A model generated the notes under the pieces. The model worked only from the letters and a program-made list of their open reading frames with translations, ran no database searches and was not told the DNA's origin. A DNA stretch of 29,520 nt, taken from CAYPHY01 sp964410625 (GTDB lineage Bacteria > Chloroflexota > Anaerolineae > Promineifilales > Promineifilaceae). Within the stretch, counting starts at the first letter, position 1. Each line of letters opens with the position of its first letter. Below are positions 8,087 through 15,626 of this stretch, piece after piece. The stretch spans positions 1 through 29,520 of the forward strand of contig CAYPHY010000055.1 in NCBI GenBank assembly GCA_964410625.1, given 5' to 3'. Made by a program: the position numbers and the translations under genes.

Positions 8087-9439
8087 CTAGACGCTGGTCA
8101 ATATTCCCATAATCGCCGCCGCTAGCTTTTGGCTGTCATGCCGCCACGGCCGTTGCTCATCCACCAGATCAGCGGTCAACATCTCCACCTTTCGATGGGC
8201 GATTGGCCGGACAAAGCGTGTCTGTCCGCCCCCCGTCTCTGCGGGGATATTCAACCTGTCGTTTGCCAACACCAGATCGACCACGCCATCCGCTGTGTGG
8301 CGCAAAATTGCGTCCACATGGTCAGCCACGGTGTACCCATCCGTCTCCCCCGGCTGCATGGCTAAATTGCAGACATACACCTTCGGGGTGTGGGTGTGTT
8401 GCAACGCCTCCGCCAGATCAGGGACCAATAGATTGGGGAGGATGCTGGTATAGAGGCTCCCCGGCCCCAAGACAATCAGGTCTGCCTGGAAGATGGCACG
8501 CAGCGCGGGCGGATAAGCCTGTACGCGCGGCGGTTCCAGGCGTACCCGCTCCACGCGGCCGCCCGCCTCCGGGATAGCCGATTCCCCCACAACCTCACGG
8601 ATAGCTTCACCCCCCTCGGCCGTCACCGCCACCTCGCCGATCAATGTCACATCCTCCAGCGTGGACGGGACCACCTGCCCGCGCATCGCCAGCACGCGCT
8701 GCACAGCCGGCAACGCCTCCTCAAAGCTACCGGTAATCCCCGTCAGCGCCGCCAATAGTAGATTGCCAAAGGCATGGCCGTGTAGGTCCCCGCGCCTATT
8801 CTCTCCCGACCGGCTGCTAAAACGGTACTGCAATAGTTGTGACAACAGCGATTCGTCCTGCGCCAGGGCGGCGATGTTGTTGCGAAAGTCGCCGGGGGGC
8901 AGCAAACCCAACTCACGCCGCAAGCGGCCGCTGCTTCCGCCATCATCCGCCACCGTCACAATCGCCGTGATATTGCTCGTATACGCCGTCAGCCCCCGCA
9001 GCAAACTCGGTAAGCCCGTCCCGCCGCCAATGGCGACGATGTGCGGGCCGCGATCCCGCTTGCGAAAATCATAGAGCGAATCAACCACATCACGGCCGTT
9101 AGTCCGCAATGGCGCTACCACCGTCTTCGCGATTTGCACCACCGACCAAAAGATCAGCAGCCCACCAACGCCCCACGGCAACAGAATCCGCAACCAGACA
9201 GGCAAAAAGAACAGCAGCAGCCATTGTACAACGACGCTCGATGTGCTACCTGGCTCAACTGTCCACACGGCCCAAAGCGAGAGAAGATGCAGCCAGCCAA
9301 TCCCCATCAACGCCGAACCCAACACCAGCAACAACAACCAGCGTTTGATGCCCAGTCCCACTGTCAACCAGCGACGACGCGCTACTAATGACCGCCACAA
9401 TGCTTGAAAGTTCCCACCCATACCTGTGCCGTTACCCAT
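8087..9439 (-). CDS. yvcK: YvcK/CofD-like gluconeogenesis factor with membrane anchor
   Basis: Member of the YvcK/CofD-like family, known in Firmicutes for binding UDP-sugars and for a need in growth on gluconeogenic carbon sources and in wall synthesis. The family signature GGGTGLPSLLRGL lies near residues 138-150, followed by VADDGGSSGRLRRE and LPPGDFRNNIAAL. Later conserved segments include DLIVLGPGSLYTSILPNLLVP and YVCNLAMQPGETDGY. The N-terminal ~110 residues hold two or three hydrophobic segments (about 34-60 and 70-103), so this is the membrane-anchored longer form (about 450 residues). The ATG at 9439 is preferred to a GTG at 9445 because the likely promoter would start transcription at about 9441. 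The usual whiA and rapZ neighbours are absent. Confidence 0.92.
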   Translation of the reverse strand: MGNGTGMGGNFQALWRSLVARRRWLTVGLGIKRWLLLLVLGSALMGIGWLHLLSLWAVWTVEPGSTSSVVVQWLLLFFLPVWLRILLPWGVGGLLIFWSVVQIAKTVVAPLRTNGRDVVDSLYDFRKRDRGPHIVAIGGGTGLPSLLRGLTAYTSNITAIVTVADDGGSSGRLRRELGLLPPGDFRNNIAALAQDESLLSQLLQYRFSSRSGENRRGDLHGHAFGNLLLAALTGITGSFEEALPAVQRVLAMRGQVVPSTLEDVTLIGEVAVTAEGGEAIREVVGESAIPEAGGRVERVRLEPPRVQAYPPALRAIFQADLIVLGPGSLYTSILPNLLVPDLAEALQHTHTPKVYVCNLAMQPGETDGYTVADHVDAILRHTADGVVDLVLANDRLNIPAETGGGQTRFVRPIAHRKVEMLTADLVDEQRPWRHDSQKLAAAIMGILTSV

Positions 9440-9448
9440 TTCCACCTG

Positions 9449-9477
9449 ATTGTACGTTTTGCGCCTCTGTCTGCCAA
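9449..9477 (-). promoter_or_regulatory. Promoter of yvcK
   Basis: Reading the minus strand: TTGGCA (9477-9472), a 17-bp spacer and TACAAT (9454-9449). This good sigma-70-type match places the transcript start at about 9442-9441, two or three bases before the ATG at 9439, which implies a near-leaderless mRNA. Confidence 0.6.
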
Positions 9478-9589
9478 CCTGTAGCCCGTGTGTACTACCG
9501 CCAGCTTCGCCGCTTGGTCATCGGCCGCCGCTGGGTTACAATTATTCACCACTAACTCTATACCCCGTATATCGAACAAGAGAGGGAGA

Positions 9590-10654
9590 ATGCGTACTGT
9601 ATTTTGGGACTATGACCGTCAACAACTGAAGATGATCGACCAACGCCAATTACCCTGGGAACTTGTCGTCGCCGAATACGACGACTATCAGGCGGTGGCG
9701 GAGGCGATCACCGATATGGTCGTTCGTGGCGCACCGGCCATTGGCGCGGCCGCCGCCTTTGCTTTGGCGCTGGCCGCCCAACAGAGCCAGGCCACCGACC
9801 GGCTAACCTTGCTGCGCGATCTGGAGCAAGCGGCCGCCGTTCTGAAAGCGGCAAGGCCGACGGCCGTCAATCTCGCCTGGGCACTCCAACGATTATTGCG
9901 TGTAGCCACAAACGAAGAGCTAGAGGGGGCCGATGAGGTGCGTGATGCGTTGCTCGTCGAAGCGCAGGCGCTGGCCGATGAGGATGTCGAACTCAACCGC
10001 CGCATGGGTTTTCATGGCGCGGAGTTGATCGCCGACGGCGACACCATCCTCCATCACTGCAACACTGGTGCGCTGGCAACTGTGGACTGGGGGACCGCTC
10101 TCGGCGTCGTCTTTGCCGCCCACGAGCAGGGGAAAAAGGTTCATGTCCTGGTGGACGAGACCCGGCCGCGTCTGCAAGGGGCATTGCTCACCTGCTGGGA
10201 GCTGCAACAGCGCGGCATCTCCTTCGACCTCATCGCCGACAACGCCGCCGGACACTTCATGCGTACCGGACAGGTGGACATCGTCCTCGTTGGCTCCGAC
10301 CGCACGGCCGCCAATGGCGACGTTGCCAACAAGATCGGGACTTATAAGCTGGCCGTCGTCGCCAAAGAGAACGGCGTCCCCTTTTACCCCGTTGTCCCCA
10401 CCAGCACCGTTGACCTCGAACTGGAACATGGCGATCTCATCCCCATCGAGGAACGAGACGGAGAAGAGGTGCTCACGGTTCTCGGCCGTTCCATCGCCCC
10501 CACCGGGATTACCGCCCGCAACCCCGCCTTCGATGTCACTCCCCACCGCTATGTAACCGGCATCGTCACCGAAGAGGGCATCATTTACCCCCCCTTCGTC
10601 AAAAACCTCCGCACGGCTGTCGAAACAGCGCGGAAGAAGGAGATTAGAGATTAG
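9590..10654 (+). CDS. mtnA: S-methyl-5-thioribose-1-phosphate isomerase
   Basis: Converts methylthioribose 1-phosphate to methylthioribulose 1-phosphate in the methionine salvage pathway; cytoplasmic. The protein has 354 residues, typical of the family. RGAPAIGAAAAF lies near the N-terminus. The catalytic Cys is C157 in HHCNTGALATVDWGTALG and the catalytic Asp is D237 in VGSDRTAANGDVANKIGTY. The ATG at 9590 follows GAGGGAGA and matches the usual N-terminus; the frame stays open upstream to 9488 but that part is not family-like. The last residues (EIRD) and the stop are encoded by an intergenic heptamer array. No other salvage gene (mtnB, mtnP, mtnK) is nearby. Ribose-1,5-bisphosphate isomerase and eIF2B-related proteins are relatives but fit less well. 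Confidence 0.95.
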   Translation: MRTVFWDYDRQQLKMIDQRQLPWELVVAEYDDYQAVAEAITDMVVRGAPAIGAAAAFALALAAQQSQATDRLTLLRDLEQAAAVLKAARPTAVNLAWALQRLLRVATNEELEGADEVRDALLVEAQALADEDVELNRRMGFHGAELIADGDTILHHCNTGALATVDWGTALGVVFAAHEQGKKVHVLVDETRPRLQGALLTCWELQQRGISFDLIADNAAGHFMRTGQVDIVLVGSDRTAANGDVANKIGTYKLAVVAKENGVPFYPVVPTSTVDLELEHGDLIPIEERDGEEVLTVLGRSIAPTGITARNPAFDVTPHRYVTGIVTEEGIIYPPFVKNLRTAVETARKKEIRD

Positions 10655-10697
10655 AGATTGGAGATTGAACCAATCTCTAATCTCTAATCTCTAACCT
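10641..10697. repeat. AGAGATT heptamer inverted repeat
   Basis: The left arm (10641-10667) is built of AGAGATT-type heptamers and the right arm (10671-10697) of AATCTCT heptamers. The 27-nt arms pair with two mismatches across a 3-nt loop. The left arm covers the last codons and the TAG stop of mtnA (10652-10654). The right arm ends 9 bp before the start of the cytidylyltransferase gene. It could terminate or modulate transcription between the two genes. Confidence 0.9.
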
Positions 10698-10706
10698 CTA
10701 TTTACC

Positions 10707-11507
10707 ATGCAACCACCACCACAACCCTCCATCCCCGTTGTCATCTACTGCGGCGGTCAGGGAACCCGGATGCGCGGGGGAACGCTGACCAAGAAAGAGC
10801 TGGTCGAAATTGGCGGCCGTCCCATCATCTGGCATGTCATGCGCATATTCTCCGCCTACGGCTACCATCGCTTCATCCTCCCTTTGGGCTATGAGGCGCA
10901 GCAGATTAAAAACTACTTCCTCAACTACAATGCCCTGTCTCGTGACTTCACCGTCAAGGTCGGTAAGCAAAACAACCATATACAGTATCATGGCCTCGAA
11001 GCGCATCCAGAGTGGGAAGTCTCATTGGTGGATACAGGGCTACACACAGAAAAGGCCAGCCGTCTCGCCCATATCGCCCAACATCTGACCGGCGACCGCT
11101 TTTTCCTCACCTATGGTGACGGTGTGGGCAATGTCAACATTGATGAGTTACTTGCCTTCCATTGCGCCCACGGCCGCCTGGTCACAATCACCGCTATCCA
11201 GCCACGCCGCTATCAATATGGCGTGATGGATGCCGACGAGCAAGGGCGCATCACCCATTACGAACAGTACCCCACCTTGCCCTACTGGATCAACGGCGGC
11301 TTCATGGTCTTGGAGCGCGGCGTGTTGGGGCGCATCGGCACGGGCGACAACGTAGAACTGGAGACCGGCCTCTTTCAGGAATTGGTCGCCGAAGGGGAAG
11401 TGATGATGTACCGTCATCGCGGATTCTGGCAATCAATGGACACACTCAAAGACGCCACCGAACTGGAAGAAGCCTGGCAACGCAATGCCCCCTGGAAGGT
11501 CTGGTAA
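10707..11507 (+). CDS. rfbF: Glucose-1-phosphate cytidylyltransferase
   Basis: Nucleotidyltransferase predicted to make CDP-glucose from CTP and glucose 1-phosphate, the first step toward CDP-3,6-dideoxy and related sugars of surface glycans. It has 266 residues, close to known RfbF. The signature GGQGTRMR is at 16-23, followed by LVEIGGRPIIWHVM, then GYEAQQIKNYFLNYN as in RfbF. D138 in LTYGDGVGNVN is a metal ligand, and YWINGGFMV is the sugar-binding segment. The ATG at 10707 has no clear ribosome site. The neighbouring CDP-glucose dehydratase-like gene supports the assignment over other hexose-1-phosphate nucleotidyltransferases. Confidence 0.87.
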   Translation: MQPPPQPSIPVVIYCGGQGTRMRGGTLTKKELVEIGGRPIIWHVMRIFSAYGYHRFILPLGYEAQQIKNYFLNYNALSRDFTVKVGKQNNHIQYHGLEAHPEWEVSLVDTGLHTEKASRLAHIAQHLTGDRFFLTYGDGVGNVNIDELLAFHCAHGRLVTITAIQPRRYQYGVMDADEQGRITHYEQYPTLPYWINGGFMVLERGVLGRIGTGDNVELETGLFQELVAEGEVMMYRHRGFWQSMDTLKDATELEEAWQRNAPWKVW

Positions 11508-11508
11508 T

Positions 11509-11578
11509 GAGTGACTAGTGGTTAGTGGCTAGTAAAGAGAGTCCACTCATCACTTACCACTCGTCACCAGCCACTAAC
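11509..11578. repeat. Imperfect inverted array of GTTAGTG-type heptamers
   Basis: Left units GACTAGT / GGTTAGT / GGCTAGT (11513-11533) face complementary units ending in AGCCACTAAC (11569-11578). GTTAGTGGCT (11521-11530) pairs perfectly with 11569-11578. The array fills the gap between the cytidylyltransferase stop and the ribosome site of the dehydratase gene. Confidence 0.75.
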
Positions 11579-11590
11579 AAAGGAGTTTAG

Positions 11591-12589
11591 TTGACCACAG
11601 ACAATGACTTTTGGCGCGGCCGTCGCGTCTTTATCACCGGCTGGACAGGATTTCTCGGCTCCTGGCTAACGGCCGCCCTGGTGCAACGTGGGGCGGCCGT
11701 CACCGGGCTGTTACGTCACCAATCGCCAACGCCACGAGAGGGGCGAGGCCACAGCCCTGGGCAAATTCAAATCGTCCGTGGCGACCTCTGCGATCAATCC
11801 TTTCTTCACCACACACTAGAAAGCCAGGAGATTGACACCATCTTTCATCTCGCCGGGCAGACTATCGTCGGCGAAGCCAACAAAGCGCCGGTGTTGACCT
11901 TCGAGATCAACATTCGCGGCACATGGCTGCTGCTGGAGGCCGCGCGACTGACCAATTCCGTCAGCCGCGTCATTGTCGCCAGCAGCGAGAAGGCGTATGG
12001 CGACCGTGGCCCGCTGCCCTTTGACGAAGACCATGCCTTGCGCGGCCGACACCCCTATGATGTCTCCAAAAGCTGCGCCGACCTGCTCGCCCAATGTTAC
12101 GCCCATAGCTACAATCTGCCCGTTGCCATCACCCGCTGCTCCAATCTCTATGGCGGCGGCGATCTCAATTGGAACCGGCTGTTGCCCGGAACGATTCGCA
12201 GTGTTTTGCGCGGCGAGCCGCCCGTCATCCGTTCCGACGGCACTTTTCGCCGCGACTACCTCTATGTGGCTGACGCCGTGCGCGGCTACTTGACCCTTGC
12301 CGAGCAGATCCACAAACCATCTGTCTGCGGCCAACCCTTCAACTTCGGCATTGGCGAACCGGCCAGCGCGTTGGAAGTGGTGGAAACCATCATCCGCATC
12401 TCTGACCACTCCCACTTACGGCCGATCATCCTCAACGAGGTGAAAAACGAAATCCAGGATGAATATCTCAGCCCGCTCAAAGCCCAGCACATCCTCGGCT
12501 GGCGGCCGCACTACACCCTAACCACCGGCCTGGCTGAGACAATGGCCTGGTACAAAGACTATTTTGAGACTAAGAGATTAAGTGATTAG
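11591..12589 (+). CDS. rfbG: CDP-glucose 4,6-dehydratase-like SDR enzyme
   Basis: Extended short-chain dehydrogenase/reductase, likely converting CDP-glucose to CDP-4-keto-6-deoxyglucose with tightly bound NAD. It has 332 residues. The NAD motif GWTGFLGSW (G17, G20, G23) is close to the RfbG pattern. The catalytic group is S131/S132-E133-K134 (SSEKAYG, in the place of the T-D-K of the family) with Y156 and K160 in YDVSK. Later, RDYLYVADAVRGY and FNFGIGEPASALEV are typical sugar-nucleotide SDR segments. The start is a TTG at 11591 with a strong AAAGGAG six bases upstream. The C-terminus (ETKRLSD) is written in repeat DNA. A GDP-mannose or dTDP-glucose dehydratase is possible, but the upstream cytidylyltransferase favours CDP-glucose. 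Confidence 0.8.
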   Translation: MTTDNDFWRGRRVFITGWTGFLGSWLTAALVQRGAAVTGLLRHQSPTPREGRGHSPGQIQIVRGDLCDQSFLHHTLESQEIDTIFHLAGQTIVGEANKAPVLTFEINIRGTWLLLEAARLTNSVSRVIVASSEKAYGDRGPLPFDEDHALRGRHPYDVSKSCADLLAQCYAHSYNLPVAITRCSNLYGGGDLNWNRLLPGTIRSVLRGEPPVIRSDGTFRRDYLYVADAVRGYLTLAEQIHKPSVCGQPFNFGIGEPASALEVVETIIRISDHSHLRPIILNEVKNEIQDEYLSPLKAQHILGWRPHYTLTTGLAETMAWYKDYFETKRLSD

Positions 12590-12645
12590 GAGACTCAACA
12601 ATCTCCCAGTCTCTTAGTCTCCTAGTCTCGTACTCTCTCATTCTC
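12556..12645. repeat. GAGACTA/TAGTCTC facing heptamer arrays
   Basis: GAGACTAAGAGA (12556-12567) pairs exactly with TCTCTTAGTCTC (12610-12621). Further units of the type TTAGGAGACT and CCTAGTCTCG extend both arms, and GTACTCTCTCATTCTC follows. The left arm encodes the last seven residues and the TAG stop (12587-12589) of the dehydratase gene. The right arm runs up to 10 bp before the next start codon. Confidence 0.88.
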
Positions 12646-12654
12646 CTTTCCTCT

Positions 12655-13551
12655 ATGCGTACCCTCATCACCGGAGCCACAGGATTTATCGGCCGCGCCC
12701 TTGTCACGGCCCTGCTCCAGCAGTCGCAAACGGAAGTGGTGTTGCTGGTGCGCGAGGAGGGGAGCGGCGGCCGGCGATTGCCCCGTCCATTGGCCGAACA
12801 ACGCGATAAACTCCATCTGGTCTACGCCGACCTGCGCAACTTCCAGCTAACTCTCCGTGCCGTCCGCGAAGCGCAACCAGAACGAGTCGTCCACCTCGCT
12901 GCTGCCGGTGTCAGCGATCCCTTCTTGCCCGTTGATCTAGCCCTACGCCACAACGTCAGCGGAACGCTCAACCTACTCCGGGCTTGCTTCGAGAAAACGA
13001 CAACTACCCAACAACTGATTGTCGCCCGCACCCCCGGCGAACCGCTGGCGATGAACGTCTATGCCGCCAGCAAAGCGGCCGCCTGGTCATTTTGCCAGAT
13101 GTACGCTCGCACCGCCTCATGGCCGGTCCACGGTGCGATGGTTTACCAGACCTATGGCCCTGACCAGCCTGCTAACATGCTCGTCCCTGCCGCTATCAGG
13201 GCGGCCACATCCGGCCAGGACTTCCCCATGACCAGTGGCGACCAGGCAAAGGATTGGATTTACCTCGACGACGTGGTTGGAGGATTGCAGGCCCTCGTCG
13301 CCCACCCCGAACTGGAACCAGGGACGACGGTAGAACTAGGGACAGGCCGGGCAACCACCGTTCTCGATGTTGTGCAAACCATTTATCAACTGGTGGGCAA
13401 AAACGGCCGCCCCCTGCCCGGCGTCCTCCCCAGCCGCCCCGGCGAAGCACCCCAGCAAATCGCCGACCCCAGCACCGCCCACTCCCTCCTCGGCTGGGAA
13501 GCGGCCGTTTCCATTGAAGAGGGACTGCGACAGTTACTAAGCAGTAGGTAG
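12655..13551 (+). CDS. NAD-dependent epimerase/dehydratase (SDR) family protein
   Basis: Extended SDR of 298 residues, probably acting on the nucleotide sugar made by the two upstream genes as reductase, epimerase or synthase. The Rossmann motif GATGFIG is at G7, G10 and G13; D59 lies in YADLRN; HLAAAGVSDP follows; YxxxK is Y136/K140 in YAASKAAA. The C-terminal half has DWIYLDDVVGGL and a typical VELGTGRATTVLDVV segment. Between the beta-strand IVA (122-124) and Y136 only about 11 residues remain, where relatives have some 20-27 including the catalytic Ser/Thr and a YG motif, so this loop is shortened. The precise reaction is unknown. Stop at 13551; the next gene starts 365 bp later. Confidence 0.82.
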   Translation: MRTLITGATGFIGRALVTALLQQSQTEVVLLVREEGSGGRRLPRPLAEQRDKLHLVYADLRNFQLTLRAVREAQPERVVHLAAAGVSDPFLPVDLALRHNVSGTLNLLRACFEKTTTTQQLIVARTPGEPLAMNVYAASKAAAWSFCQMYARTASWPVHGAMVYQTYGPDQPANMLVPAAIRAATSGQDFPMTSGDQAKDWIYLDDVVGGLQALVAHPELEPGTTVELGTGRATTVLDVVQTIYQLVGKNGRPLPGVLPSRPGEAPQQIADPSTAHSLLGWEAAVSIEEGLRQLLSSR

Positions 13552-13916
13552 TAGGGTAATTGGTAAAGCATACGGCTGATTAGCCATCATCTTTCACCCG
13601 GTAGTAGCCGCACTCCTATAGAGTAACCTTAACTGACCCTTTACCCCTCGTTATTCTCCCGTTAACAAACGTAATTCATCATACTGCATACAGTGTGTTC
13701 ACTTGTCATGATGCGTATTGTCTAGTTTAATTACGCAAGCATGAACTGGCTTACTACATTTCATCAATGGACGGTGTAGTTAAGTGGTGTTACAATGAAC
13801 GCCGATACTTGCTGGTAAGCTTGCCTGTTCGCGGAGTGCGGCCGCAGAAGTTCCCGCTTGGTCAACTTTGCGTTCCTGGCGCACACTGTTTGTTTTGGAG
13901 AAGGGAAGGGTAACTC
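13552..13916 (+). promoter_or_regulatory. 365-bp control region ahead of the ABC transporter
   Basis: No convincing gene on either strand. The best promoter is TGGACG (13768-13773), 17 bp, TACAAT (13791-13796), giving a leader of about 115 nt before the permease gene. The leader is GC-rich and ends in a purine-rich ribosome site (GGAGAAGGGAAGGG). Unlike the other gaps, this one has no heptamer array. A regulator site for sugar induction may lie here, but I see no clear operator palindrome. Confidence 0.5.
13768..13796 (+). promoter_or_regulatory. Candidate promoter of the ABC transporter operon
   Basis: The -35 TGGACG (13768-13773) and -10 TACAAT (13791-13796) are separated by exactly 17 bp. 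The -10 matches five of six consensus bases and the -35 four of six. Confidence 0.5.
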
Positions 13917-15626
13917 ATGGCGTCTGAAACGATTCCCAGGCAAGAAGAAGTCGCTGTTGCTCCAACACGTGCCGGTTTTTTCGTCGGCCGGCAAGGACGG
14001 AAACGACGCGAGGCATTACTAGCCTATGCTATGGTCTTGCCGGCGTTTCTCATTATCTTCACATTCGGCCTCTTCCCCCTGGCATTCTCTCTTTATGAAA
14101 GTACGCTGACCGGCCTTAATCGCATTGTCGGAACCTATAATGGTCTCGACAATTATATTCGCGCGGTTGACAACCTGGCTTATGTCTTTGCCTTTTGGAT
14201 CGCCATTGTGCTGCTCTTCCTGGCCGCACGCCGTGTGCAGACGGTCTTTCGCATCGGCAAAGAGCGCGACGGACAGCCACTCCTTTGGCTACCCGCCGGT
14301 GGGCTGATGGCCGCGGCCGCGGCACTGATCACGCGCTTCGTTTTCACCCTCCTGCCGGAGATGCTGCGTATCCCCGAACAAGTCCCACGTGGGCAAGCCT
14401 TAACCCGCGATCTCTTCCTTCAATTGGTTGGCGAGACCTTTCGTTTACCCCATGTTCAGACCGCATTGGGCATGGCTGTTCTCCTGTTGGTCATTGCCCT
14501 GGCTGCCCTTTACCTGACCTCCCGCTTTGCGCCCCGGTCGCGCTTTAACAGCGAGTTTTATAGCGGCTTCCTCCAGGCTGGGATAATGCTCATCGGTGCG
14601 CTTGCACTCGCCTGGCTAACCTATACGGAGATACAAAAAGCCTATGCCGAGGCCCTGGAGGGCGGCCAATCCCTCGCCATCTGGTCGCAACTGGTGACGA
14701 TCAGCGCCGGTATCGTTTTGCTGCTGCTTTCGTGGTTGTTGTGGCGCACGGCCGCCAATCAACCATCAACCATCAGAACATTTCTGCGTATTGCCGGAGC
14801 AGGTGCATTGGCCGTTGGTGCCTGGGTCTTAATAGGGGAACTGCCCGCTGCCATCGCCGAAGGGGACGCCGACTGGTGGGATGGCCTGGAAGCCACCGTC
14901 TTCTTTGCCGCCATGACCATCCCCATGCAATTCATCGTTGCCCTGACCCTGGCAACCATCCTCTTTGAGAATATTAAAGGCAAAACCATCTTTCGCATGA
15001 TCTTTTTCATGCCCTATATTGCGCCATTGGTGGGAACGGCCGCCGCTTTTCGCATCATCTTCTCTGGCCGCAGTAGTGCGCCGGTGAATAGCATCCTCAC
15101 TTCATTAGGCGTCCAGCCGTTGGGCTGGCTAAACGAACCGGCTGGGATTTTTCAACTGTTGAGTGGGCCAAACATCGATCTGCCGAGCTGGCTTGCCGGG
15201 CCAAGTCTGGCGCTGGTAACAATCGTTCTCTACAACGTCTGGACCTATGTTGGTTTTGATATGGTCATCTTCCTCGCTGGCTTGGGCAACATCCCGCGCG
15301 AGTTATATGAGGCGGCCGAAATGGACGGCTCCGACCGTTGGGCTAAATTCCGCCACATCACCCTCCCCCTCTTATCACCGACCATCTACTTCCTGATGTT
15401 GCTCGCCGTCATCGGCACCTTCAAGGCATTTAACCGCATTTACGTGATGCGTACCGGCGCTGCCCTCGGAACAACCGATACCGCTACGGTGGTCATCTTT
15501 GAGGCCTTTAACCGCGATACCCGCTACGGCTACGCCTCAGCGTTGGCGATATTGCTGTTAATTATTGTCGTCCTTCTGACAGTTGTGAATAATCGTATTT
15601 CGGAAAAGAGAGTGTTTTATGGCTAG
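13917..15626 (+). CDS. Sugar ABC transporter permease (MalF family) with extra membrane domain
   Basis: Inner-membrane subunit of a binding-protein-dependent importer. At 569 residues it is nearly twice the usual length. Residues 33-60 are the first helix (LLAYAMVLPAFLIIFTFGLF), followed by the family segment YNGLDNYIRAVDN. The core domain resumes only at ~325 (TVFFAAMTIPMQFIVALTLA), with the EAA loop at 461-488 (LYEAAEMDGSDRWAKFRH) that docks to the ATPase. In between lie ~240 residues with about five or six additional hydrophobic helices (around 86-104, 125-146, 182-200, 217-237, 257-276, 288-308). MalF also has an insertion, but a soluble periplasmic one. The start has a strong ribosome site. 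The 3' end overlaps the next permease by 8 bp. Substrate is probably a sugar or glycoside. Confidence 0.9.
   Translation: MASETIPRQEEVAVAPTRAGFFVGRQGRKRREALLAYAMVLPAFLIIFTFGLFPLAFSLYESTLTGLNRIVGTYNGLDNYIRAVDNLAYVFAFWIAIVLLFLAARRVQTVFRIGKERDGQPLLWLPAGGLMAAAAALITRFVFTLLPEMLRIPEQVPRGQALTRDLFLQLVGETFRLPHVQTALGMAVLLLVIALAALYLTSRFAPRSRFNSEFYSGFLQAGIMLIGALALAWLTYTEIQKAYAEALEGGQSLAIWSQLVTISAGIVLLLLSWLLWRTAANQPSTIRTFLRIAGAGALAVGAWVLIGELPAAIAEGDADWWDGLEATVFFAAMTIPMQFIVALTLATILFENIKGKTIFRMIFFMPYIAPLVGTAAAFRIIFSGRSSAPVNSILTSLGVQPLGWLNEPAGIFQLLSGPNIDLPSWLAGPSLALVTIVLYNVWTYVGFDMVIFLAGLGNIPRELYEAAEMDGSDRWAKFRHITLPLLSPTIYFLMLLAVIGTFKAFNRIYVMRTGAALGTTDTATVVIFEAFNRDTRYGYASALAILLLIIVVLLTVVNNRISEKRVFYG

Noticed and set aside
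8203..9388. Long plus-strand frames opposite yvcK
   Set aside because: Pro/Arg/His-rich translations are typical of the antisense of a GC-rich gene; yvcK on the other strand carries clear family motifs.
9920..10546. 208-codon minus-strand frame opposite mtnA
   Set aside because: No recognisable protein features and fully within mtnA, whose catalytic motifs are clear.
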